A DNA stretch of 12,687 nt from an uncultured Clostridia bacterium. GTDB taxonomy: Bacteria; Bacillota; Clostridia; Lachnospirales; Bianqueaceae. The notes beneath the pieces are model-generated. The model ran no database searches. It was given only the letters and a program-made list of their open reading frames with translations, and was not told the DNA's origin. Shown one piece after another: positions 1 to 6,476 of the stretch (positions within the stretch are counted from its first letter, which is position 1; each line of letters starts with the position of its first letter). The stretch covers positions 1-12,687 of the forward strand of contig CANOUM010000033.1 of assembly GCA_947570515.1 (NCBI GenBank). The letters run 5' to 3'. The translations under genes were made by a program, and so were the position numbers.

Positions 1-17
1 GGCAAAATTTTGAAATT

Positions 18-108
18 ATGGTATAATAAGCGCAGCTAGATATATTTTGAATAATCAAGCATTTGCGCTGCGCTTCAAGTTTGCCTTTGGCAAACTTACG
101 ATATCGTC
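18..108. repeat. 91-bp tandem repeat, copy 1
   Basis: First of two directly adjacent 91-bp units that agree at about 77 of 91 positions by eye. It opens with TGGTATAAT (19-27), a perfect extended -10 element. A 9-bp inverted repeat follows (aagcgcagc 28-36 with gctgcgctt 67-75). Next comes a hairpin with arms aagtttgcc (77-85) and ggcaaactt (89-97) around a ttt loop, and the unit closes with the palindrome cgatatcg (99-106). It encodes no protein. It may be a dispersed intergenic repeat or a structured leader; the window alone cannot tell. Confidence 0.85.
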
Positions 109-199
109 ATGGTATAATAAGCGCAGCCAGATATAAATCGGTTAATCAAGCACTTGTGCTGCGCTCCAAGTTTGCCAAAGGCAAACTTGCGATATCGTT
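109..199. repeat. 91-bp tandem repeat, copy 2
   Basis: Second unit, starting exactly where the first ends and with the same layout: TGGTATAAT (110-118), inverted repeat agcgcagc (120-127) with gctgcgct (158-165), hairpin arms aagtttgcc (168-176) and ggcaaactt (180-188), and palindrome cgatatcg (190-197). The main inverted repeat has lost its outermost pair. The second hairpin has gained a closing C-G pair (167 with 189). Its loop reads aaa instead of ttt, so this hairpin is the reverse complement of the one in copy 1. Confidence 0.85.
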
Positions 200-211
200 A
201 TGAAAACGAGT

Positions 212-260
212 GCAAGAATCCCGCAGGGATTACTTGCCAAGTTCACTGTAAGTGAACTTG
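212..260. repeat. Two back-to-back hairpins before the alarmone synthetase gene
   Basis: Hairpin A (212-237) pairs gcaag plus aatccc with gggatt plus cttgc, around a gca loop and with one bulged A at 232. Hairpin B (238-260) has a perfect 10-bp stem, caagttcact with agtgaacttg, and a gta loop. The outer stem of B (caagtt/aacttg) matches the hairpin of the 91-bp repeats, while its inner four pairs differ on both sides and still pair. Neither has a U-tract, so they are not typical terminators. They probably belong to the same repeat family or leader structure. Confidence 0.7.
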
Positions 261-280
261 TTTCTGCATTGTTTTATAAT
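252..280 (+). promoter_or_regulatory. Possible sigma-A promoter for the alarmone synthetase gene
   Basis: TATAAT (275-280) is a perfect -10 hexamer 22 bases before the start codon. The sequence 17 bases upstream, GTGAAC (252-257), is a weak -35 and overlaps the right arm of the hairpin at 238-260. A transcript from here would have a leader of only about 15 bases, just enough for the ribosome binding site. Transcripts starting at the extended -10 elements of the repeats (19-27, 110-118) would instead carry the hairpins. Confidence 0.4.
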
Positions 281-302
281 TCACAGTTAAGGAGGAAATT
301 AA

Positions 303-1121
303 ATGCAAGATCACAATATAGAGCACCACGCAGCCCTGGAAGATGAAGAGTTTTCCAGTTTAGCAGCTCCCATTCATGCCCTTTCCACAGAGTTGCTTTC
401 GCAGGAAGATCTTGGTATCGATGCACTGTTTGAGCAGTCCAAGACTTTGATGAATACAATGGTTGAATACAAAGAAATGCTCATGACCTATTCCTGCGCC
501 ATTAAAGAAATTCGTACCAAGTTCGAAGTGCTGAATACGGAATTTAATATTCGGTATCAGCGCAATCCAATCAACTTTATCAATACGCGATTAAAACGCT
601 CCTCCAGCATAGCAGGCAAGTTGGAGCGTCTGCATCTGCCGCTTTCCGTTGAAAACATAGAAAATAATATCCATGATATAGCCGGCGTACGTGTCATCTG
701 TTCCTATGTTGATGATATTTATCTGCTGGCTAAGTCGCTGATCCAACAGGACGACATTGAGCTGATTCGGCAAAAGGACTACATTGCCAAACCCAAACCC
801 AATGGCTATCGGAGTTTGCATCTGATCGTTTCGGTGCCCGTATTTTTTGCCAATCAGACCAAAAAAGTAGAGGTTGAAGTACAGATTCGCACCATAGCCA
901 TGGATTTTTGGGCCAGTCTGGAACATCAGCTCAAGTACAAGCATGAAATTGCGAATGCAGAAGAGATCGGGAAGGAGCTCAAAGCCTGTGCTGATAGTAT
1001 CGCCTCTACCGATCTGCGCATGCTGGGAATCCGGCAGAAAATCGAGGCCAGCCATGAACCGTCTTCTGAGGTGGACGAGCTGCTCGATAAACTCAAAAAG
1101 CTGGAATTTCCGATTACATAA
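303..1121 (+). CDS. Small alarmone synthetase (GTP pyrophosphokinase, RelP/YwaC type)
   Basis: A 272-residue RelA/SpoT-family synthetase that should transfer pyrophosphate from ATP to GDP or GTP to make the stringent-response alarmones ppGpp and pppGpp in the cytoplasm. Family motifs are clear: NPINFINTRLKR (88-99), HDIAGVRVICSYVDDIY (124-140), KDYIAKPKPNGYRSLHLIV (158-176) and EVQIRTIAMDFWASLEHQL (192-210). From memory of the family, these resemble Bacillus YwaC/RelP more than YjbM/RelQ. There is no HD hydrolase domain or TGS/ACT region, so it is a synthetase-only enzyme. At 272 residues it is longer than the usual 210 or so, with an acidic N-terminal extension of about 40 residues and a charged C-terminal tail (about 250-272). 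The start is set by AAGGAGGA (289-296) just before the ATG. It stands alone on its strand, between the repeats and a terminator. Confidence 0.93.
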   Translation: MQDHNIEHHAALEDEEFSSLAAPIHALSTELLSQEDLGIDALFEQSKTLMNTMVEYKEMLMTYSCAIKEIRTKFEVLNTEFNIRYQRNPINFINTRLKRSSSIAGKLERLHLPLSVENIENNIHDIAGVRVICSYVDDIYLLAKSLIQQDDIELIRQKDYIAKPKPNGYRSLHLIVSVPVFFANQTKKVEVEVQIRTIAMDFWASLEHQLKYKHEIANAEEIGKELKACADSIASTDLRMLGIRQKIEASHEPSSEVDELLDKLKKLEFPIT

Positions 1122-1136
1122 ATCATCATGCATAAG

Positions 1137-1184
1137 AAAAGCGAGTATTTCAAAGGCTGTATGAACCAAAAAATACTCGCTTTT
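1137..1184 (+). terminator. Rho-independent terminator between convergent genes
   Basis: A perfect 14-bp stem (1137-1150 with 1171-1184) around a 20-base loop, running into ttttttat on the plus strand. It lies 15 bases after the alarmone synthetase stop codon. On the minus strand the stem is followed only by a broken T run, but the aaaa/tttt stem ends could let it also serve the convergent aminotransferase-like gene, which ends at 1195. Confidence 0.88.
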
Positions 1185-1194
1185 TTATATATTC

Positions 1195-2337
1195 TCAATA
1201 TCGGCGCTGCAGCGCCTGCTCCAGCTGTGTTATTGCCAGATTCCAAAAGCGGTGCGGGGTAGCCATATTCATACGAAACCATCCGCGGCCGCCGTACTCA
1301 CTGCCGGGCGTAGCGATAATACCTGCCTCATTTTGTAAAAAACGAAGCATATCCGCTTCTGTATCAAAACCGGCAAGCCGCATCCACATCACATACGTCC
1401 CCTGAGGACGAATTACGGTCAGTCCAGGCAAATCCTGTGCCAACATCTGCAGCCGGTTTTCGTTAACATAGGCAAGCATGGCCTCCATCCAGGCTTTACC
1501 CTCCGGACAATAAGCACCTTGAATCGAAGCATATACCCAAGGATCAATGCTGCCAAAATGATCCGCATCCCGCTGCTGGATCCATTGTTGCCGCAGCTCC
1601 TCATCGGCAATGATCACATTCGCGTGATTCACTCCTGTAAAATTAAAGGTTTTTCCTAATGAAGTAATCGTCATATGACCGCATGGTGTTGTGCGCTCTC
1701 CGTCCCATACAACCTCTGCAAAGATCTCATCACTGATAACTTTAACGCCATATGCATCGGCAAGCTGCATCAGGCGGGTGCATTCCTCCGGCGACCAGAC
1801 GCGTCCGGTCGGATTATGCGGATTGCAACACACCATGAGCTTCGTCCGGGAAAGTTGCTGCGCCAGCTGCTGCCAGTCCATCTCATACCGGCCATTGCGC
1901 TGTAAAAGCGGACATGTGAGCACTTTGCGGCCGAGCCGCGAAATCGCTTGTGCGTATCGGGGATATTCGGGGCTTTGCACGAGAATGGCGTCCCCCTCCT
2001 GCGTGAGCAAGCGGATTGTGGTGGCGACGGAGTGAATGGTGCCGGGAGAGGGGACGATCCATTCAGGACGAATTTCCCAGTGACGGACTTCTTTCATCCA
2101 CCAGCAGATATGCGCGCGATAGGAATCATCGGCTAGGGTATAGCCAAAAAGACCGTTATCTACAAGGGTGTGCATTTGGTGCAGGATGCTGGGGGCGGTG
2201 GGAAAGTCTATTTCTGCGCCGTCAAAGGAGGGGAGGGAGGTCAGATCCCATCCCGGAGGGGCCAGCGCTTCCTTGAGGCTGCCCATATGACGCCGATTAA
2301 CGAGGCGGTCAAATTCATAATGTGTGGTTTGCGGCAT
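1195..2337 (-). CDS. MalY/PatB-family PLP enzyme (aminotransferase or C-S beta-lyase)
   Basis: A 380-residue fold-type I PLP protein. The opening (YEFDRLVNRRHMGSLK), FGYTLADDSYRAHICWWM (64-81), NPHNPTGRVWSPEE (172-185), ISDEIFAEVVW (201-211), SLGKTFN (226-232, Schiff-base Lys229) and the carboxylate-binding Arg355 in WFRMN match MalY/PatB enzymes. Members cleave cystathionine or other cysteine S-conjugates, or act as transaminases; sequence alone does not settle the substrate. The start at 2337 is chosen because AGGAGAG (complement of 2345-2351) sits 7 bases upstream. A longer reading frame to 2394 would begin inside the predicted -35 element. No signal peptide is seen, so it should be cytoplasmic. 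It is monocistronic, divergent from pcp and convergent with the alarmone synthetase gene. Confidence 0.88.
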   Translation of the reverse strand: MPQTTHYEFDRLVNRRHMGSLKEALAPPGWDLTSLPSFDGAEIDFPTAPSILHQMHTLVDNGLFGYTLADDSYRAHICWWMKEVRHWEIRPEWIVPSPGTIHSVATTIRLLTQEGDAILVQSPEYPRYAQAISRLGRKVLTCPLLQRNGRYEMDWQQLAQQLSRTKLMVCCNPHNPTGRVWSPEECTRLMQLADAYGVKVISDEIFAEVVWDGERTTPCGHMTITSLGKTFNFTGVNHANVIIADEELRQQWIQQRDADHFGSIDPWVYASIQGAYCPEGKAWMEAMLAYVNENRLQMLAQDLPGLTVIRPQGTYVMWMRLAGFDTEADMLRFLQNEAGIIATPGSEYGGRGWFRMNMATPHRFWNLAITQLEQALQRRY

Positions 2338-2365
2338 GTCAAAGCTCTCCTGAATTTTTGTTTTT

Positions 2366-2394
2366 ATCATATCATTGAAAGAGAAAAAAAGCAA
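2366..2394 (-). promoter_or_regulatory. Promoter for the MalY/PatB-type gene
   Basis: On the minus strand, TTGCTT (complement of 2389-2394), a 17-base spacer and TATGAT (complement of 2366-2371), with TGA directly before the -10 making an extended -10. The predicted transcript starts near 2359, about 20 bases before the ATG, leaving room for the ribosome binding site. This supports the 2337 start codon. Confidence 0.6.
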
Positions 2395-2454
2395 AAGATA
2401 TTAAAAAGGCGAGAACATACAGGGGTTTTATTTGGTAAAATTATCATTAAGCCA

Positions 2455-2483
2455 TTGCCTGAATGGTAAAAGCATGATAAAAT
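2455..2483 (+). promoter_or_regulatory. Promoter for the pcp/M14 peptidase operon
   Basis: TTGCCT (2455-2460), a 17-base spacer, and TAAAAT (2478-2483) preceded by TGA, an extended -10. The start of transcription would be near 2490, giving a leader of about 35 bases that includes AAGGGG before the ATG at 2525. The short inverted repeat ccatt/aatgg (2452-2456 with 2462-2466) spans the -35 and could be a small operator, but it is too short to rely on. Confidence 0.6.
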
Positions 2484-2524
2484 AGACATCATATTAAAGC
2501 TTGTTTAAAAAGGGGTAAGACGCA

Positions 2525-3166
2525 ATGAAGGTGTTGATTACGGGTTTTCAGCCATTTGGCGGAGAAAGCATCAATCCGGCATATGAAGCGGTTAAGCGTT
2601 TGCCGCAGACAATAGCGGGCGCTTCTGTGATCACAAAGGAAATTCCCGTTGTGTTTCGGCAAGGGAGCCGGGCGGTATATGAAGCGGTTCAAAAGGAGCA
2701 GCCGGATGTTGTCATCTGTGTTGGACAGGCCGGCGGACGATCCGGCATTACGCCTGAATTTGTGGGCATCAATTATCAGGATGCACGGATTCCGGATAAT
2801 GACGGCAACCAGCCGGTTGGGGAATCCATTCAGCCAGATGGCCCTAATGCCTATTTTACAAAGCTTCCGGTTAAGGCCATGGTGGCAGCGATGAAAAAGG
2901 AAGGGATTCCGGCGGCCGTTTCTTTCTCAGCCGGCACATATGTGTGTAATGATGTGATGTATCAGCTGCTTTATGATATTGACCGGGAGTTTCCGCAGAT
3001 GCGGGGAGGCTTTATTCATGTACCGTATGCAGAGGAGCAGGTCAAGGACAAGCCGAATATGCCGGCTTTGCCGCTTGCGACGATTGTACGGGGGCTGGAG
3101 ATATGTATTCGCGCAGTCATTGAAAATGAAACGGATTGCCGGGAGATAAGCGGCGTAGAAAGCTAA
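2525..3166 (+). CDS. pcp: Pyrrolidone-carboxylate peptidase (pyroglutamyl peptidase I)
   Basis: A 213-residue C15 cysteine peptidase, the usual length for the family. It removes N-terminal pyroglutamate from peptides in the cytoplasm. The N-terminus MKVLITGFQPFGGESINP is the family signature. The catalytic triad is visible as Glu78 (GITPEFVGIN), Cys141 (SAGTYVCNDVMY) and His165 (GGFIHVPY), with DNDGNQP at 91-97. The residue after the catalytic Glu is Phe79, where many family members have Arg (PERVAIN). Its effect is unknown and the rest of the site is intact. The gene has its own promoter and lies 23 bases upstream of the M14 carboxypeptidase gene, so the two are probably co-transcribed as a peptide-catabolism pair. 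Confidence 0.95.
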   Translation: MKVLITGFQPFGGESINPAYEAVKRLPQTIAGASVITKEIPVVFRQGSRAVYEAVQKEQPDVVICVGQAGGRSGITPEFVGINYQDARIPDNDGNQPVGESIQPDGPNAYFTKLPVKAMVAAMKKEGIPAAVSFSAGTYVCNDVMYQLLYDIDREFPQMRGGFIHVPYAEEQVKDKPNMPALPLATIVRGLEICIRAVIENETDCREISGVES

Positions 3167-3189
3167 GAGCTTTAGAAATGGAGGAAAGG

Positions 3190-4884
3190 ATGAAACTAAC
3201 AGAACAGGTATCGTATACGTATGATCATTTTTATCGGTATCAGGAGATTACGGATATCTTACAAAAATATGCGAAGGAATATCCTGAGCTTGCACGGCTG
3301 ACAGTTGCCGGCACTTCACCGGAGGGACGCAACCTGTGGGTGATGGAAGTTACCAATACCAAGACGGGGGCTTATGAGGATAAGCCGGGATATTATATGG
3401 AAGGCAATCTGCACGCCGGAGAGGTGACGGGCTGTATGTGCTGTATGTACTTGTTGGACGTACTGTTTACCAATCATAACAAACCGGAGATACAGGAGCT
3501 TTTGGACAAGTATACGTTTTATGTGCTGCCGCGCGTGTCGCCGGATGGATCGGAGTATTATCTGACTACGCCGGAGATGGTGCGGTCGGTGCCGAGAATG
3601 TATCCGTATACGGAGGAGATGCCAGGACTGCAGCCTAAGGATTTGGATGGCGACGGTGTGATTCGTAAGATGCGTGTGAAGAGCCCGTTTGGAATTTGGA
3701 AGGTATCGGAAAAAGATCCTCGTGTTATGACCAAGCGTCGTCCGGACGATACGGTAGGCGATTTTTATAATGTCTATCAGGAGGGTGTGATTGAGGAGTA
3801 TGATGGAATGAATATCCTCGGTGCGCCCGGTAAGTTTGGAATGGATTTTAACCGCAATTATCCAATCGGCTGGCGCCCTGAGCATGAACAGCGCGGCGCC
3901 GGTACGTATCCGCTGTGCAATCCGGAGACAAAGGCGAACACAGATTTTCTGATTGCACATCCCAATATCTGCAGTGTGCTTGATATGCATACGGCGGGAG
4001 GACAGAATCTGTATACACCGGGATTCAAGCCGAGAAAAGAAACAGAAGCCGCGGATATGGCAATTTATCAGATGCTGGGCAAGATGGCGCAGGAAGAAAA
4101 CGGATATCCTGTGGTCAATGTGTTTGATGAATATATGGCGCCGGGAAGTCAGGCTACCTATGGAGGGTTTGATGACTTTTGTCATTTCATTTTAGGCATT
4201 CCCACCTTTACGATTGAGTGCTGGGATATCAATCCGCGTGTTGGGGTGGAAATGCAGTATCCGCCAAAAGAAAATAAAACAGATGAGGAGCAGGAGGAAG
4301 AGGCGCTGAAGTATGTTCAGTGGATCGATAAGGAACTGGACGGAGAAGGCGTGAAGGACTGGACCCCGTTTGAGCATCCGCAGCTTGGTGAGGTGGAGAT
4401 CGGAGGAGTCGACTATAAATATGTAGCGCAGAATCCGCCGATTAAATTCCTTGTACAGGAGCTGGAAAAGCATACCCGCTTTATGCTGCGGCAGGTAAAA
4501 ACCCTTCCGTTAGTACGGTTTGACAAAATCGATGTGACGCATATGGCAGGGGATGTGTATAAGATAGAGGCCTATGTGATGAATACAGGCTTCCTGCCTA
4601 CGTATGTCTTTAAAGAAGCGCTGAAGCTTAAAAGCTTAAAGGAGCTCACGGTGACAATTGACGGTGCTGAGGTTCTGGAGGGTAAGGCTAAGCAGGGAAT
4701 CGGGCATCTGGCAGGCTTTTCCGGAATCCACGGCTTTAATTCCGGTTTGGGAGCCAATACCATGCAGAGCGAAGCTTGCGAGAAAAAGGTGACCTGGATT
4801 GTGAAGGCGCCGGCTGGAACGCAGCTTACCTTTACCTGTGAAGGCGGCCGGATGGGACGGATTCAAACACAGACACAGATTTAA
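3190..4884 (+). CDS. M14-family zinc carboxypeptidase
   Basis: A 564-residue metallopeptidase of the carboxypeptidase A (M14) fold, expected to cleave residues from peptide C-termini. Zinc ligands are His75 and Glu78 (EGNLHAGE) and His267 (LDMHTAGG). DFNRNYP (219-225) supplies substrate-binding Asn/Arg, and Glu343 in TFTIECWD is the likely general base. A DLDGDGVIRKMRV segment (151-163) lies between the zinc motif and the binding motif. After about residue 370 comes an extra region of roughly 190 residues, probably beta-rich, that I cannot name. No signal peptide or anchor is seen, so it is probably cytoplasmic, like Pcp just upstream. The start at 3190 is preferred because GGAGGAAAGG precedes it directly; a longer frame from 3136 overlaps pcp and lacks a good ribosome binding site. 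A terminator follows. Confidence 0.9.
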   Translation: MKLTEQVSYTYDHFYRYQEITDILQKYAKEYPELARLTVAGTSPEGRNLWVMEVTNTKTGAYEDKPGYYMEGNLHAGEVTGCMCCMYLLDVLFTNHNKPEIQELLDKYTFYVLPRVSPDGSEYYLTTPEMVRSVPRMYPYTEEMPGLQPKDLDGDGVIRKMRVKSPFGIWKVSEKDPRVMTKRRPDDTVGDFYNVYQEGVIEEYDGMNILGAPGKFGMDFNRNYPIGWRPEHEQRGAGTYPLCNPETKANTDFLIAHPNICSVLDMHTAGGQNLYTPGFKPRKETEAADMAIYQMLGKMAQEENGYPVVNVFDEYMAPGSQATYGGFDDFCHFILGIPTFTIECWDINPRVGVEMQYPPKENKTDEEQEEEALKYVQWIDKELDGEGVKDWTPFEHPQLGEVEIGGVDYKYVAQNPPIKFLVQELEKHTRFMLRQVKTLPLVRFDKIDVTHMAGDVYKIEAYVMNTGFLPTYVFKEALKLKSLKELTVTIDGAEVLEGKAKQGIGHLAGFSGIHGFNSGLGANTMQSEACEKKVTWIVKAPAGTQLTFTCEGGRMGRIQTQTQI

Positions 4885-4900
4885 TCATAAAAGAGCCAAA

Positions 4901-4940
4901 GAGGGCTGACGCCGCAGAGGGGCGCCAGCCCTCTTATATT
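4901..4940 (+). terminator. Terminator after the peptidase operon
   Basis: A GC-rich 13-bp stem (4901-4913 with 4921-4933, one mismatch at 4909) with a 7-base loop, followed by the T-rich ttatatt. It lies 16 bases after the M14 stop codon and before the folC promoter, so it separates the two operons. The T-tract is short, so some read-through is possible. Confidence 0.8.
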
Positions 4941-4974
4941 GATAAATTTAAGAGTGAAAAGCATGGGTTTAGGG

Positions 4975-5003
4975 TTGACTTTCCTGCGGGGTTTTTGTAC
5001 ACT
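4975..5003 (+). promoter_or_regulatory. Promoter for the folC operon
   Basis: TTGACT (4975-4980, 5 of 6 consensus) is separated by 17 bases from TACACT (4998-5003, 4 of 6). Transcription would start near 5010, about 30 bases before the folC start. A second A/T hexamer, TATAAG (5014-5019), has no suitable -35 and is less likely. Confidence 0.55.
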
Positions 5004-5041
5004 TTTGATAGTGTATAAGGTGTGTTTAGATGGAGGAAACG

Positions 5042-6277
5042 ATGGATTATCAGTCATATATTACATGGTTAGAAACAGTGCCGCTTTATGGAAAAAAGGA
5101 CGGCGTGCGCAATATGGTGAGCCTGCTCAGGGAACTTGGGAATCCGGAGAAGCAGATGCCCGTGATTCATGTGGCAGGAACGAACGGAAAAGGCTCCTGC
5201 TGTGCGATGCTGGCACAGATTTTGAAAGAAAGCGGATATAGAGTGGGGCTTTATACCTCTCCGCATCTGGTGGAATATACAGAGCGGATTCGGCTTGACG
5301 GACGGCCGGTTGCAAAAGAGAAATGGCTTGCGATTGGGCTGGAAGTGAAGGAGGCGGCAGAAAAAATTGCAGCCGCAGGAGAAAATCACGCGACTTTCTT
5401 TGAAATCATTACAGCGATGGCCTTTTTGTTCTTTGCCCGGGAGAAGGCGGATATAGTGGTACTGGAAACCGGAGTGGGCGGTCGTCTGGATGCGACGAAT
5501 GTTGTAGATGCGCCGGAGGTTTGTTTGATTACGTCCATCAGTTTGGATCATACAAAAGTACTGGGAGAGACGCTGCCGGAAATTGCGGCGGAGAAGGCGG
5601 GTATCATAAAGCCCGGAGTACCGGTGGTGCTGGCCGAAAATCCGCGGGAAGTCAGAGAGGTCATTCGCAGGAGGGCAGAAACGCAGGCAAGCAGTTTTTA
5701 CTATGCGCCTGAGGGAGCAGGAGAGACGCCACCGCTGCGCCTGGCGGGGGAATATCAGCGGCAGAATGCAGCTGCGGTGCTGTGCTGCGCACAGCTCCTG
5801 CAGCAGAAGGGATGGCGTATTACCAAAGAAAGCATGAGCAGAGGATTTGCCAATACGCATTGGCCGGGCCGTATGGAAGAAAGCAGCTTTCAGGGAAAGC
5901 CGCTGTTGCTGGATGGCGCGCATAATCCGGGCGGCGCGCATATGCTGGCGCAGTATTTGGAAAAACAGTATGAGAAGGGGAGTTGTACGCTGCTCTTTAG
6001 TGCGCTGGCAAAGAAGGATGCAGAGCGTATTTTAGGACAGCTTAGGGACTGTGCTGCCATCGGGCGCGCAGTATTTACCTGTATTGAAGGAGAGGATCAA
6101 ACGGAGGAATTCGTCCGTATCTGGCAGACATCAGCAGAAGGGAGACGCAAGAACTTTTGCTGCATTAAGCAGCCGGAAAAAGCCCTGGAAACGGCTGTGC
6201 ACATGCCGGAAACGGAGCTGACGGTGTGCGCGGGTTCGTTGTATTTGATTGGAGAGATAGAAAGAGTGATTGGATAG
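5042..6277 (+). CDS. folC: Folylpolyglutamate synthase / dihydrofolate synthase
   Basis: A 411-residue Mur-ligase-family enzyme that joins glutamate to folates (and, in bifunctional members, to dihydropteroate) using ATP in the cytoplasm. Clear motifs are the P-loop GTNGKGS (46-52), TSPHLVEYTERIRLDG (72-87), ETGVGGRLDATNVV (142-155), SLDHTKVLGETLPEIAAEKAG (167-187, with the lysine of EKAG expected to be carbamylated), and DGAHNPGG (291-298) in the C-terminal domain. The length is normal. Start 5042 is chosen because GGAGG (5032-5036) lies 5 bases upstream; the ATG at 5030 would add MEET and is possible. It is first in the operon, 22 bases before the next gene. The other genes have no evident folate role, so the linkage may be only transcriptional. 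Confidence 0.94.
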   Translation: MDYQSYITWLETVPLYGKKDGVRNMVSLLRELGNPEKQMPVIHVAGTNGKGSCCAMLAQILKESGYRVGLYTSPHLVEYTERIRLDGRPVAKEKWLAIGLEVKEAAEKIAAAGENHATFFEIITAMAFLFFAREKADIVVLETGVGGRLDATNVVDAPEVCLITSISLDHTKVLGETLPEIAAEKAGIIKPGVPVVLAENPREVREVIRRRAETQASSFYYAPEGAGETPPLRLAGEYQRQNAAAVLCCAQLLQQKGWRITKESMSRGFANTHWPGRMEESSFQGKPLLLDGAHNPGGAHMLAQYLEKQYEKGSCTLLFSALAKKDAERILGQLRDCAAIGRAVFTCIEGEDQTEEFVRIWQTSAEGRRKNFCCIKQPEKALETAVHMPETELTVCAGSLYLIGEIERVIG

Positions 6278-6299
6278 AGAGCAGGGAGGTAAGCAGGAT

Positions 6300-6476
6300 A
6301 TGTTTAATTTTAAGCAGGAGCTGGTGAAATATCGGGAGAGCCTCGAAGTGGAGGATCTGGCAGAGGGCCTTTCGGGGGAAGAGATACAGGATATTTTGGA
6401 TGTGGCCAGGGCTCTTGTGCAGGCGCAGAGGAAGGAACCTGTAAAAGAGGGCGCCAAGAGGGATGAGAGCAGATGA
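6300..6476 (+). CDS. Small hypothetical protein, 58 residues
   Basis: I do not recognise this protein. It is highly charged and looks entirely helical (MFNFKQELVKYRESLEVEDL at the start, a charged Lys/Glu/Arg tail at 45-58), with no membrane segment or signal peptide. The start at 6300 is preferred because GGGAGG (6284-6289) lies 10 bases upstream; an in-frame TTG at 6270 would overlap folC. Its TGA stop overlaps the ATG of the next gene (atga, 6473-6476), so the two are probably translationally coupled. That coupling and the good ribosome binding site are the reasons to call it real. It may be a partner of the TPR protein, but that is inferred from position only. Confidence 0.7.
   Translation: MFNFKQELVKYRESLEVEDLAEGLSGEEIQDILDVARALVQAQRKEPVKEGAKRDESR

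Noticed and set aside
18..199. CRISPR array
   Set aside because: There are only two units of 91 bp in direct contact, with no spacers and no cas genes.
200..346. Plus-strand open frame of 48 codons starting ATGAAAACG and overlapping the alarmone synthetase start
   Set aside because: No ribosome binding site precedes it, and its sequence is set by the two hairpins at 212-260. A leader peptide cannot be excluded but nothing supports one.
2338..2394. Longer N-terminus for the MalY/PatB-type protein
   Set aside because: The extra codons would begin within the predicted -35 element and lack a ribosome binding site, while the 2337 ATG has a good one.
3316..4185. Minus-strand open frame of 289 codons inside the M14 peptidase gene
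   Set aside because: It lies wholly antisense to a gene with an intact zinc site, has no recognisable domain and is rich in Arg, His and Ile, as expected for a shadow frame.
5069..5941. Minus-strand open frame of 290 codons inside folC
   Set aside because: Antisense to a clear folC with all motifs; the translation resembles no family and is rich in Arg, His and Cys.
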